From positions 41,170,623 to 41,234,622 of the forward strand of contig CM069592.1 of NCBI GenBank assembly GCA_035771175.1: DNA of 64,000 nt, read 5' to 3'. Below, piece after piece: positions 57,101-64,000 of the stretch. The position numbers and the translations under genes are program-made. The DNA is from Paratinospora sagittata (Eukaryota > Streptophyta > Magnoliopsida > Ranunculales > Menispermaceae). The notes beneath the pieces are model-generated. The model did no database searches, had not been told where the DNA came from, and worked only from the letters and a program-made list of their open reading frames with translations. Position 1 is the first letter of the stretch; each line of letters begins with the position of its first letter.

Positions 57101-58871
57101 GCTATGGGTGTCGAGTTTGTCATTGGCTGGCTAAGGTTTACTGCCACAGGCTTTTGAGAGTTACTTTTGTTCTTTGACTTTCAATAGAAAAATAAAATAA
57201 AATAAAATTGAACAAGAGAAAGAAAGAAAGTGAGTAAGGGAATTTTCTTACTTCAAATTGGCTTTTCTCTCATAATGTCAGTTCCCTAAACTGTAATTGG
57301 ACTTTCAGTGGTTTATTATATTACTCATTTGCCATCACACGAACACACACTGTTCTGATTCTTCGTACAATATATCTGTTCTGCTGCATGGACATTTTTT
57401 AAACAAAGTTGTTCTCCTTTCAGGGTTTAGAAAAGAAGCACCTACCGTTGGATGAGGAAGAAGAAGTTGTCAGTGCAATAACTCTAGTTATTAACTCTGT
57501 TCCTAATAAAGAGCTGAAGAACAACTCCTTAGCAAGACTTCTTTCATCTAGTTATGGAGCTATCGAGAAACTTGTGAGTGTTTTGCCATCCTTAACTGTC
57601 ATCAAGTACTATTGTGATCGTGCATATTTTATCATTCTGGTGTATAAACTCATACATTTTTAGCATACTGCTTTGTATTGTTTTTGTTAGAACTTTGAGT
57701 CAATTTATTCTTTTACATTCATGCCTGTAGTGACCATATTCTCTTACCTCCAGATTGATGAAGAGAATCGGCATTTATTGGCGCAGAATCCTGCTAGTTA
57801 TTCGAAGGCCTTGAGCTCTGCCGCACGAGGGCTTTACAGGTTTCACTCTTGACGATGCCAACTCTTCTTCTATTTCTTCTTCCTTTTGAAACCAACTTGG
57901 TGTCTTGTATGTATGCTCTGGTAGCTACTTTGACATGAGGGCAACAGGATTTCAGATGCCACTTCACTATCTGTTGTTGAGTGGTTTCAAAGATGTTGAC
58001 ATATATTGAGTCAGATTTCTAGCTAAGAATGCCGTAGGCTTCCTAGATGGCAGATAAGTGCCTTCAAATTGATTTGTAAGGTGCAAATTTTGTTGCAGAG
58101 GGTATTACTTATACGAGAGTGCGTGGCTGACTGAAGATATGGTTATTGATAGGCTTGGATGGCTAAATAGGAGGAATACATTTAGATGATTAAAATATAA
58201 ACCTTGCTTCTTTAGGATTACATGTTTCGTTTTGAACTATTTTAGATGATTTGTATAAGAGCATCAAGTGAACTGGCCTAAATTATGAGAATGAAGTTAT
58301 CTTTTTTTATTGTATTCATCGTTTTTAAAAATATGGTCATATAAAGTTTCCCTATCTTCATTCTATCTGGGTTCTGGAATGCATTTTTTGTTTTCCTGGT
58401 TGATTGGATTCTCTGTCCATGCCTGATTTTTATTTTCAATCTTGTATCATTATCCATTTAGTCCACCTGCCATAGTGTGGTTATTTTGTTCACAGGATGG
58501 GAACAGTACTCAGCCATCTTGGAATCCCCTCCTCATCTGGTCCTATTGGCGATGATACTATTCTAGCTTTACTCGGTGTCTTTTGGCCAATCCTGGAGAA
58601 ACTTTTTCGATCTGCACACATGGAAAGTGCCTCTTTGTCTACTGCAGCTTGTCGTGCGCTTTCTCAAGCAATTCGATCCTCAGGTGCAGGTGCCACTTTG
58701 AGTTTCTTAGCATCATATGATGGATGGTGTGGTTATACAAATTTCAAATTTGTTACCATATATATGTTCCTTTTGCAGGTCAGCACTTCCTTATGCTATT
58801 GCCCAAAGTTCTAGATTGCCTGTCCACTAACTTCCTATCATTTCAGAGCCACGAATGCTATATCAGGGCAG
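27253..58871 (+). CDS. Importin-13/transportin-3-like nuclear import receptor, spliced, 3' end outside window
   Basis: HEAT/ARM-repeat karyopherin-beta, which carries cargo through nuclear pores in a Ran-GTP-dependent manner. Exons: 27253-27462, 28346-28444, 28584-28808, 28962-29081, 29572-29655, 29744-29803, 30569-30697, 30903-30964, 37662-37718, 40087-40210, 44274-44408, 53452-53532, 55536-55649, 55813-55892, 56409-56544, 57424-57573, 57754-57839, 58496-58683, 58779-58871. All borders are GT-AG and phases agree, giving about 744 codons with no stop. Landmarks: [45 protein letters not shown] (Xpo1-like region), [27 protein letters not shown] and SAAELL-free C-terminal repeats. Homologues are near 1,000 residues, so about a quarter is missing to the right. 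Closest recalled Arabidopsis relative is At1g12930; MOS14 is the paralogous clade. Family call firm, orthology inferred. Confidence 0.88.
29199..29233 (+). repeat. Poly-T tract, 35 bases
   Basis: An uninterrupted T run in importin intron 4, followed by a G-rich stretch (GTGGGGGGAGGGGG). A (CT)n run lies at about 29,403-29,425 in the same intron. Confidence 0.85.
29804..30568 (+). other. Importin intron 6
   Basis: An intron of 765 bases with GT-AG ends. T-rich, no transposon or ORF of note. Confidence 0.7.
31746..32054 (-). repeat. Copia-1 3' LTR (309 bp)
   Basis: TG...CA ends, with a repeated TTAAAGGAAATAAATCC motif present in more copies than in the opposite LTR, which accounts for most of the length difference. 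Confidence 0.9.
32062..32967 (-). pseudogene. Copia-1 pol remnant: distal reverse transcriptase and RNase H
   Basis: Minus strand: [40 protein letters not shown], then after a frame break [40 protein letters not shown] and [14 protein letters not shown] of RNase H, ending with [13 protein letters not shown]. An in-frame stop near 32,597 separates the parts. The catalytic YVDD block is absent because of the internal deletion. Confidence 0.85.
32968..34033 (-). pseudogene. Copia-1 gag, zinc-knuckle region and truncated protease
   Basis: Starts with ATG at 34,033 ([16 protein letters not shown]). Gag core has [20 protein letters not shown] and [20 protein letters not shown] (UBN2-type gag); later frames carry [20 protein letters not shown] and WCTYC of a degraded knuckle region. 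Protease motif [10 protein letters not shown] lies near 33,000 and runs straight into distal RT, so the deletion joint is at about 32,970-32,990. Frameshifts near 33,590 and 33,430. Confidence 0.8.
34545..34817 (-). repeat. Copia-1 5' LTR (273 bp)
   Basis: Begins TGTTAAATACTAATAAAAGA and ends CTTCTCAACAACA. Preceded on the plus strand by GCTCTGATACCA, the complement of the tRNA-Met primer site. The stretch 34,034-34,544 between this LTR and gag is the untranslated leader. Confidence 0.9.
35195..36660. other. Probable mitochondrial DNA insertion (NUMT-like block)
   Basis: About 1.5 kb with markedly higher GC than the AT-rich intron around it and without transposon features. The style (GCGCTAGCTAGCCCGAGAG, GTGAGAGGCCCACTCTTTTC, CTAGTATAGGTCAGGTGACT) is typical of plant mitochondrial intergenic DNA. 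Its right part carries a remnant of a mitovirus RNA polymerase, a sequence class long known in plant mitochondrial genomes. No rRNA, tRNA or respiratory gene was recognised, so mitochondrial origin is inferred and borders are approximate. Confidence 0.5.
36250..36650 (-). pseudogene. Mitovirus-type RNA-dependent RNA polymerase remnant
   Basis: Minus strand, one frame open from about 36,650 to a stop near 36,406. It holds the polymerase motif C region ([13 protein letters not shown] with catalytic GDD), preceded by the end of motif B (HHFIVWYCA) and followed by motifs of type [14 protein letters not shown] and LEFMKKFR. After the stop, similarity seems to continue weakly ([10 protein letters not shown]). 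Only a small part of the roughly 700-residue mitoviral enzyme remains, so it is an inactive fossil. Mitoviruses replicate in mitochondria, which fits the organelle-like DNA around it. The family call rests on motif C and its spacing. Confidence 0.75.
36848..37017 (+). mobile_element. tRNA-derived SINE candidate with A tail
   Basis: TGGTTGGGTGAGTGGTCTAG resembles an A box region, and GACCAGGATCGACTCTC lies at B-box distance. The body ends GATACCATCCGCTATCC and an A-rich tail (AAAAAAAAAATAAAAA) near 37,002-37,018. It differs from the Au-type SINEs elsewhere. Target duplication not resolved. Confidence 0.5.
37719..40086 (+). other. Importin intron 9 (2.4 kb)
   Basis: GT-AG intron. A LINE-like 3' tail is possible at about 38,110-38,300 (ending in CTTCTTAAAATAAAAAAAG); a (CT)n run lies near 39,146-39,170 and T tracts near 39,416 and 39,438. 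No gene or other element recognised. Confidence 0.7.
40268..40456 (-). mobile_element. L1-type LINE 3' tail, antisense
   Basis: Starts with a T tract followed by ACAAGAAACGAGATCAATTG and contains GACCCGGGAACTAAAAATCA and AGAAGCCCCTAGCTAGCTTA. It closely matches the tail of the larger copy at 46,721-47,560, showing one LINE subfamily was active at least twice in this gene. Confidence 0.65.
41080..41283. mobile_element. MITE (hAT-like ends)
   Basis: GGCGGCTTTGGTTTGTGATT at the left and its near-inverse GAATCATGAACCAAAGGGGG at the right enclose an AT-rich core. The same type of end (CCCCGTTTGGTTCGTGATTC) appears at 43,324. Confidence 0.6.
41500..41775 (+). mobile_element. RTE-type LINE C-terminal remnant
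   Basis: Broken plus-strand frames show [28 protein letters not shown] and VRGKP, the C-terminal tail of RTE LINEs that is better preserved at 7,543-7,821. Confidence 0.5.
42380..42480 (-). mobile_element. RTE-type LINE 3' end, antisense
   Basis: The plus strand reads ACTCAACTCAACTAAGCCTT and AAGTACATGGAGTTGGCTAC, the complement of the conserved RTE 3' end also seen at 7,510 and 42,700. Confidence 0.55.
42700..43725 (-). mobile_element. RTE-type LINE, antisense, with a MITE inserted
   Basis: The 3' end lies at 42,700-42,800 and the C-terminal region up to about 43,320. Beyond a MITE (43,324-43,493) the reverse transcriptase block continues on the minus strand with [20 protein letters not shown] and [20 protein letters not shown], equivalent to the FADDIVLIDE core with Asp changed to Asn. 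Inactive. Confidence 0.7.
43324..43493. mobile_element. MITE inserted in an RTE LINE
   Basis: Begins GACCCCGTTTGGTTCGTGAT and ends near AACAAAGCACCC, an AT-rich element of about 170 bp splitting the LINE. Related at its left end to the MITE at 41,080. Target duplication not resolved. Confidence 0.5.
44765..45250 (+). mobile_element. RTE-type LINE C-terminal remnant split by an L1 tail
   Basis: [20 protein letters not shown] before 44,885 and [19 protein letters not shown] after 45,025 belong to one RTE C-terminus. It ends in the conserved 3' segment TGACTCCATGTAGTTGGGGA at 45,210. The piece between (44,887-45,025) is an antisense L1 tail. Confidence 0.6.
44887..45025 (-). mobile_element. L1-type LINE 3' tail, antisense
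   Basis: T tract then GGGAGAAGAAACGGAATTTA TTAAAAGAAAG, the antisense of an L1 tail as seen at 3,536 and 59,488. Only the non-coding tail is left. Confidence 0.55.
46162..46275 (+). mobile_element. Au-type SINE, 5' truncated, sense
   Basis: Reads GGTTCGAGTCTTAGAAACAA (B box into body), GGTAAGGTTATGTACAATAA and TTCTGACCCTTCCTGGGACC, then GCATAGGGACTGCCCC with a T-rich end. The head with the A box is missing. Confidence 0.7.
46721..47560 (-). mobile_element. L1-type LINE 3' end with zf-RVT, antisense
   Basis: Minus strand: zf-RVT region ([36 protein letters not shown]), [18 protein letters not shown], then [20 protein letters not shown] and a C-terminal [14 protein letters not shown]. The tail is the T tract at 46,721. 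A C14 run near 47,093-47,104 lies in the coding part and may cause the nearby frame break. Confidence 0.75.
47763..48008 (-). repeat. Copia-2 3' LTR (246 bp)
   Basis: Begins TGTCAAAATTGGTC and ends ATCTCCGTAACA; contains two copies of AAAATATCGCAAATCAAATA. Confidence 0.92.
48016..51880 (-). pseudogene. Copia-2 gag-pol polyprotein, degenerate
   Basis: Gag 51,780-51,241 ends in two CCHC knuckles ([28 protein letters not shown]). Protease 51,090-51,030 has [15 protein letters not shown]. Pre-integrase at about 50,690 has WHKKSGHPN. Integrase 50,427-50,100 has [30 protein letters not shown] and [16 protein letters not shown]. Reverse transcriptase 49,500-48,800 has [51 protein letters not shown]. 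RNase H 48,560-48,016 has [20 protein letters not shown] and [20 protein letters not shown]. Breaks include stops near 48,814, 49,030 and 50,970 and frameshifts near 49,480. The N-terminal part of gag appears missing, because the coding similarity begins only about 145 bases inside the 5' LTR. Confidence 0.88.
51924..52169 (-). repeat. Copia-2 5' LTR (246 bp)
   Basis: Same ends and length as the partner LTR at 47,763. Preceded on the plus strand by TCTCTGATACCA, the complement of the tRNA-Met primer site. Confidence 0.92.
52440..52550 (+). mobile_element. Diverged Au-like SINE, internally shortened
   Basis: GGTTGAGGTTGCTCAATTAT, AACCTAGAGGTCACAAGTTA, CTTCCCCAGACTTTACAATG and GGAGCTTTGTGCATTAGATG follow the order of the copies at 7,985 and 60,728, lacking part of the middle. 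Ends in a T tract. Confidence 0.5.
53533..55535 (+). other. Importin intron 12 (2.0 kb)
   Basis: GT-AG intron with no recognised transposon. ORFs within it have no domain similarity I can identify. Confidence 0.7.
56545..57423 (+). other. Importin intron 15
   Basis: An intron of 879 bases with poly-T stretches and a short A-rich segment near 57,188-57,240 that may be a LINE tail. Nothing else seen. Confidence 0.65.
57840..58495 (+). other. Importin intron 17
   Basis: Intron of 656 bases splitting an AG|G arginine codon. No transposon or ORF recognised. Confidence 0.7.
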
Positions 58872-59487
58872 GTAAGATGTTAGTGTATGATTTGGGGACA
58901 ATGTGGTGAATCAGTTTTAAATTGATAGTTATTCTGACTCTACTGGCACATATTTTATGATATGAAAAGTAGTTGTGAAACTTGCTTCTCTGAATTCATG
59001 GGTTGCATTCATTCCTACGAAGTGCTAGGTTAAGCGTGTTTGTCTATCTTTTTAATCTTCCTTGCACAAGTGCCCTTCAATTTCTCAAAGGTTTGGTATG
59101 TTGACTTTCATCACTCGATAGTGCTGTTTCTCTTGAAAAGGACATTCTTCATCTGTTTCTGAATCTTGGGTTTCTTTAAGCTTTCTATAATGCTAGGTTA
59201 ACAGTACATATATATATTTATGACAAAAATGCAAATGTTAAGATCCAAGTAGTTAAAGGCGCAAGGCGCACTTAAGATGACTAGGTGCTTAGTGCTTGAG
59301 GCCCAAGGCAAGGTGAATGCTCGAGTGATATGAGACAGGAAATTCATGAAAAACTCAATTATACATCAATTAATAGTGGTAATTGTACTTTTAACTTATA
59401 TACCTATTTTTGAAAAAAAGACAAAAGTCAAATATTTTTTATTTTTCTCGTCATACAATATAATGTTCATGAAGGGTGGGCCTGGTG

Positions 59488-59745
59488 CTTTTTTTTTAGA
59501 AGAAATGGGAACTTCTATTAAAGAAAAGAAAAAAAACAAACAAACAAGATGCTTATCCAAGAGATGAGACACGATGCGAAAGAAGACAAAAGAATTACAA
59601 AGGACCCTGACCGATTTGACAGACTTAGACCTAAGTTTAGTTTTGAATAAGAAACCCAACAAGAAGCATGACACTGAGGACTTCTAAACTGTGATGACCT
59701 CTCTAAACTCCTTGAAAATCCTGTTATTCCTTTTAGACCAAACGT
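59488..59745 (-). mobile_element. L1-type LINE 3' end, antisense, interrupted
   Basis: T tract then AGAAGAAATGGGAACTTCTA TTAAAG. Minus-strand frames show SCFLLGFLFKTKLRSKSV and, at the far end, a broken SKRNNRIFKEF-like motif. It stops at 59,745, where a second L1 tail begins. Confidence 0.55.
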
Positions 59746-60723
59746 GTTTTTTTTTTTTTGACAAGAAACAATGTAAATTATATAATTATAAAATGATGCA
59801 GTAATACAGTTAAAGATATTTACAAGTGGACGAGTTGTCCAATAATCTTCACTATGGGCAGTCCAGGATAGGTCCCCATCCACTCAACCACTCACCTACA
59901 CCTAGTTCTTTTCCAATTTTGCTAGAACTTACCCACAATGAAGCCATAAAAAAGGAAGACCCCCAAATCCTTTCAACATCCCTTTCTTTATCCTCAAAAA
60001 TGCAATTGTTTCTCTCCTTCCAAATTTTCCATATTACAGACAATACAATAACCCTCCAATAGTCAAACATGTGATGTGGCCATGAATTGCACTCCACAAA
60101 TCCCACAATTCATTGCCCATTGAGAGCACCTCCTTCTGAAGATGGGCCCTCCATTTCTCCCACATAAGCCGTGTAAAGTGACATTACATAAAGATGTGGG
60201 TGCATGATTCATTTGCCTGTTTGCACAAGCAACACCAGTAGGGGGAGAGCATCATGTTCTGAAACTTTCGCTGCATTAAATCTGCACAATTAAGCTTGCC
60301 ATGTGCAATTGTCCAACCCAAAAATTTAGCTTTAGAAGGTACATGAGCTTTCCAAATGAAGTTATTTGGAAAATTGGTGATAGCAGGGATCGAATTTAAA
60401 TGTAGGAAGAAGGATTGAGAAGTGAATGCTCCAGCATTATCCAAGGTCCAAACTACCCTAACTTCCCCACCCGGTAATTAGAATCCCTCAAGACATTCAA
60501 GCAACCGTGAAATTTCTTCTAATTCCCTATCTGATAGGTTCCTACCTAAGGCGAAATTCCATGATAACCCATTAACCCCATTACTACCTAATGACTCAAT
60601 GAAGGAGTTAATAGGCTGGTTATGTCTAGTCGATAGTCTATAGATGCTAGGAAATAATGTTTGAAAATTGCTAGTACTCCACCAAATGTCCTCCCAAAAC
60701 CTAAAGGTATTACCCGAACCCAC
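59746..60723 (-). mobile_element. L1-type LINE ORF2 end with zf-RVT, antisense
   Basis: Minus strand from 60,723: [78 protein letters not shown] (zf-RVT), then VIWKIWKERNNCIFEDKERD and GVGEWLSGWGPILDCP. Frame breaks near 60,480 and 60,184. Its T tract at about 59,748-59,759 marks the poly-A tail, inserted next to or into the L1 copy at 59,488. Confidence 0.75.
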
Positions 60724-60727
60724 TTTT

Positions 60728-60870
60728 AGACTAAATGTTCCAATGTGGACCTAAAGGCCACGAGTTCAAATTCAGAAGCAACCTTTCCAATGTGGAGTTG
60801 CGGTATATCATCCCTTTCCCAAACCTTGCAATGGTGGGAACCTTGTGTACTGAGCATGCCTTTTTTCTTT
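60728..60870 (+). mobile_element. Diverged Au-like SINE
   Basis: AATGTGGACCTAAAGGCCAC then GAGTTCAAATTC (B box), GTTGCGGTATATCATCC, CCCAAACCTTGCAATGGTGG and GAACCTTGTGTACTGAGCAT, ending in a CTTTCTTT tract. Most complete of the three diverged copies. Confidence 0.55.
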
Positions 60871-61104
60871 CTTTCATCTTCTTCTTCTTTTTATTATTTA
60901 TTTATTTATTTTTTAACATTATAATATTCATGGTAGCACTAATGTTCATAGTTGGTACTAATATTATTTTTATCTTTCTGATATTTAAATTTGCATTGAA
61001 GTAGGAGACGTAAAGGCAGTGAAGAATAAGATGTCTTTAATTGTTGTTATAGTAGTGGTTGCATTGTAATAGCATCAAGGGTTATTATAATAGCATAACA
61101 CTAG

Positions 61105-61350
61105 TGTTGAAGTTAGTTATGTCAGCTGTAATTTATTTGTTTACTGTTGCTAGATAGATAATAAGAGATTAGATAGTCTGTTACTTAATCTCATTAGTTA
61201 GGAGTTAGCTCTATCTTTGTTGGGGAGATAATATTAGTTTCCTATTATTTAGGAGTTGCTGTTACTATCCTGTATATATAAGACCAGCCTTCATTTCTTG
61301 AAGGAGAGCTGTGAGAAATAAAATATTCTGAACCAGTTTTCTTTATTTCA
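61105..61350 (+). repeat. Copia-3 5' LTR (246 bp)
   Basis: Contains a TATA-like CTGTATATATAAGACCAGCC near 61,270 and an AATAAA polyadenylation-like motif near 61,317. Differs from the right LTR at roughly ten positions plus a small indel by eye. Confidence 0.9.
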
Positions 61351-61388
61351 ATATGGTATCAGAGCCTATTGAATCCTGAAACACCTAA

Positions 61389-63347
61389 ATGACCAAGCAC
61401 GGGATGGCATTACCAAGCTCCATCACTGACACCGGATCCACCTCAGATTCTACCAACCCCACTGGTGGTAATGGAGGTGGCGGATCTGATCACACCCAAT
61501 ATCCCAATCTGCCCATTACTAGTCATAAACTAAATGGGCACAATTACCTACAGTGGTCCCAATCTGTTATGATGTTTGTCAAAGGAAAACGAAAAGATGA
61601 ATATCTCTTGGGCAAGGCTGTAGCTCCTAGTGAGACAGATCCAACATACAAACGGTGGCAGACAGACAATAACATGGTAATGTCATGGCTCATGAACTCG
61701 ATGAACAATGACATTGGAGAGATTTTTCTTCTTTATGAGACAGCTGAACAGATCTGGGAGGCTGCAAAGGTAACTTATTCAAGTCATGACAACACTGTTG
61801 AGTTGTTTGGTGTAGAAAGTACCCTCCATGAGTTGCGGCAAGGAGATTTGACTGTAACTCAATATTACAACGCTCTTACTAGACACTGGCAACAACTGGA
61901 TTTATTTGAGAAACATCAATGGAAGTGTGCAGACGATGGAGCAATATACAAGGAGATAGTGGAACAGAAGAGAGTGTTTAAGTTCCTACTAGGTTTGAAT
62001 CAAAATCTAGATGAAGTCAGAGGTAGGATTTTGGGTACCAAGCCTCTTCCAAAACTCAGAGAAGTTTTCTCAGAAGTTCGGAGAGAAGAAAGTCGGAAGA
62101 AGGTGATGTCAGGGCCTGTTGCGAAACCAGAAAACTCCCTTCCAATTGCTGACAGTTCTGCACTTTCGGCTAGAGGGACTCAATATCAGTCCAGCAACAA
62201 CAAGACCCGAAAAGGTAGGCCATGGTGTGACCATTGCAGAAGACCGGGGCACACCAAAGAAACATTCTGGAAATTACACGGGAAACCTGCAGATTGGAAA
62301 CCGACCAGATTTACAAACAAGGAAGGTCGAGGAAATGCAGTAGTAGCAGGAGATCAACCAGAAACAACAGAAAATTCCCCTTTCAGCAAGGAACAAATGG
62401 AGGCGTTACAGAGGTTCTTCAACCTGTCAGCACAAAATCCTCAAACTTCTGTGATTGGAACGGGATCCTTTGCACACAAAGGTAATTTTTTAACTGCTTT
62501 AAAGATAAAAACAGAAAAGGGTCGTTCATGGATTGTAGACTCTGGTGTCTCGGATCACATGACTGGTGATGCTTCTCTATTCCACACGCTTTCTCCATAT
62601 AGTGGTAATTTTTCAGTTAGAATTGCAGATGGATCATTATCAAAGGTAACGGGTACAGGGTCAATTTTGATATCACCGACCCTAACTCTGCATTCTGTGT
62701 TGTTAGTACCCACATTGGATTGTAATCTACTGTCAGTGAGTAAACTTACCCAAGATCTTAATTGTCTCACTAAATTTACATCTACCCATTGTGAATTTCA
62801 GGACTTGGACCCGGGGAAGATGATTGGCAATGATGAAATGCGTGCCGGACTCTATATTCTGCAAGATGAGGTTTCTTTTGGAATACAAACTCAATCAAGA
62901 GAGTATGGGTCTTTTAAAAGTCAGGTCAATCAGTTTGTTATGTCACATAAAGATAGTACCATATTGTTATGGCACTATCACTTAGGTCGTCCAAATTTTT
63001 GGTACCTTGAGAAAATGTTTCCAAAATTATTCATGAATAAAAGTGTCACTCAATTCCAATGTGAAGTTTGTCAGTTATCTAAGCATATTCACCGTACTTT
63101 CCCAACTCAACTCTACAAAACATTTTCACCCTTCTCGTTAATACACATTGATGTATGGGGACCATCTAGAATTCAGAATATAACAGGAGCTAAATGGTTT
63201 GTGTCATTTGTTGATCATACAAGAATTACTTGGGTATTCTTGATGAAAGAAAAATCTGAAGTATGCCAAATTTTCATAAATTTAAACCGTATGATCAATA
63301 CCCAATTTCAAACCAAAATTCGTGGAAATAGACCGCCATTTTATTAA
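61389..63347 (+). pseudogene. Copia-3 gag-protease-integrase polyprotein, truncated by internal deletion
   Basis: Open for 652 codons from the ATG just after the primer site. Gag core: HKLNGHNYLQWSQSVMMFVK and MSWLMNSMNNDIGEIFLLYE. Zinc knuckle CDHCRRPGHTKETF has Phe where the last Cys is expected. Protease WIVDSGVSDHMTGD has Val in place of the usual Ala after DSG. Pre-integrase LLWHYHLGRPNFWYLEKM and CEVCQLSKH precede the integrase start (LIHIDVWGPSRIQNITGAKW, FVSFVDHTRITWVFLMKEKS). At about 63,322 the sequence jumps to [15 protein letters not shown] RNase H sequence in another frame, so most of integrase and all of RT are missing. Confidence 0.9.
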
Positions 63348-63503
63348 GGAGAAACTAGAAGAAGGAACCATGACACTCATTTACACTCCAACAGGCATCT
63401 CAAACAACATATATTTTAACCAAACCTCTACCTAGAACCAGCTTCGAAAACTTAACTCACAAGCTGGGCATGATCAATATCTATGACTCAGCTTGAGGGG
63501 GGG

Positions 63504-63747
63504 TGTTGAAGTTAGTTATCTCAGCTGTAATTTATTTGTTTACTGTTGCTAGATAGATATTAAGAGATTAGATAGTCTGTTACTTAATCTCATTAGTTAG
63601 GAGTTAGCTCTATCTTTGTTAGGGTGATAATATTAGTTTCCTATTTTAGGAGTGGCTGTTACTATCCTGTATATATAAGACCAGCCTTCATTTCTTGAAG
63701 GAGAGGTGTGAGAAATAAAATATCCTGAACCAGTTTTCTCCATTTCA
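63504..63747 (+). repeat. Copia-3 3' LTR (244 bp)
   Basis: Starts TGTTGAAGTTAGTTATCTCA directly after the purine tract and ends CATTTCA. Matches the left LTR along its length. Confidence 0.9.
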
Positions 63748-63764
63748 ATTTATTCCTAAGTTGA

Positions 63765-64000
63765 TCTCCGGCAACGGCGCCAAAAACTTGTTACACGCAA
63801 ACCCGCAAGTGTACGGTGTCAAGTTATAATATAGTTCGATAAGATATCGGGTATTGTCCTCAGGGATTATTACTACACTAGCTATCACGTTTTAACCCTA
63901 ATTTTAGCTAGAAAACCAAATTCGAATGATTGAGTGATTAAAAGCAAAAACTAAAACAACTACGTATTAAATTAATCAATGCAATAAAAATCAAATAGAA
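63765..64000 (-). mobile_element. Edge of a Ty3/gypsy LTR element (tRNA-Asp primer site), antisense
   Basis: TCTCCGGCAACGGCGCCA at 63,765-63,782 is the 3' end of tRNA-Asp in sense, hence a minus-strand primer-binding site TGGCGCCGTTGCCGGAGA, as used by Tat/Athila-type gypsy elements. The sequence to its right (from about 63,790, AACTTGTTACACGCAAACC...) would be the LTR and runs off the window. The internal region to its left is cut off within 20 bases by copia-3. Confidence 0.6.

Larger units (their letters stand above)
61105..63747 (+). mobile_element. Ty1/copia retrotransposon, internally deleted
   Basis: 2,643 bp, plus orientation, same sense as the importin gene. LTRs of 246 and 244 bp (TGTTGAAGTTAGTTAT ... 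ATTTCA), primer site TGGTATCAGAGCC at 61,354, purine tract CTTGAGGGGGGG before the right LTR. Flanking 5-mers (ACTAG left, ATTTA right) do not match, so no target duplication is seen. The body encodes gag, protease and the start of integrase, then jumps to the end of RNase H. Confidence 0.9.
58872..64000 (+). other. Importin intron 19, incomplete at right edge (>5.1 kb)
   Basis: Starts with GTAAGA after codon phase 1. No further importin exon was found to the end of the window. Contents are two nested antisense L1 ends, an Au-like SINE, copia-3 and the edge of a gypsy LTR element. The stretch 58,880-59,480 shows nothing firm. Confidence 0.7.

Noticed and set aside
59346..59883. Several ORFs of 73-121 codons
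   Set aside because: Shadows of L1 tails; only the minus-strand LINE motifs are meaningful.

Overview
This is plant nuclear DNA: AT-rich, with intron-split genes, Au-type SINEs, L1 and RTE LINEs, Ty1/copia and Ty3/gypsy elements, a Mutator-like element (MULE) and a probable piece of mitochondrial DNA. Codons and splice sites look like an angiosperm. The very long, transposon-filled introns suggest a large-intron lineage, but the species cannot be named from sequence alone. Only two host genes are visible, and both run off the window.

Region 1 (about 1-15,400, minus strand): a gene for the regulatory beta subunit of protein kinase CK2. Four exons are recognisable (15011-14843, 11900-11682, 5712-5603, 5519-5354), joined in frame by GT-AG introns. 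The last exon(s) should lie left of base 1. Its introns hold SINEs, L1 and RTE fragments, a 38-G tract, and two inverted copies of an unclassified AT-rich repeat that bracket exon 2.

Region 2 (about 15,420-25,600): a MITE-like element, then a decayed MULE of about 9.1 kb. The MULE carries a MuDR-type transposase pseudogene and a second gene with a plant mobile domain (PMD, MAIN/MAIL-like). The transposase is split by a composite fold-back element of 1,177 bp with a 5-bp target duplication and tRNA-like promoter boxes in its arms. Both MULE ends carry hairpins and three copies each of a 15-bp palindrome.

Region 3 (25,600-27,250): gypsy reverse transcriptase and LINE ORF1 remnants and a MITE, then the 5' flank of the next gene.

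Region 4 (27,253 to the right edge, plus strand): an importin-13/transportin-3-like nuclear import receptor. Nineteen exons fit together in frame, giving about 744 codons over 31.6 kb; the last quarter of the protein lies beyond base 64,000. Introns of 6.7 kb and 9.0 kb were inflated by complete copia insertions with perfect target duplications (TAACC, TTGAG). The first also contains an organelle-like block carrying a broken mitovirus-type RNA polymerase remnant. The last, incomplete intron holds nested L1 tails, an internally deleted copia and the edge of a tRNA-Asp-primed gypsy element.

The host genes have unrelated jobs (kinase regulation, nuclear import). Everything between and inside them is transposon or organelle-derived material in various stages of decay.
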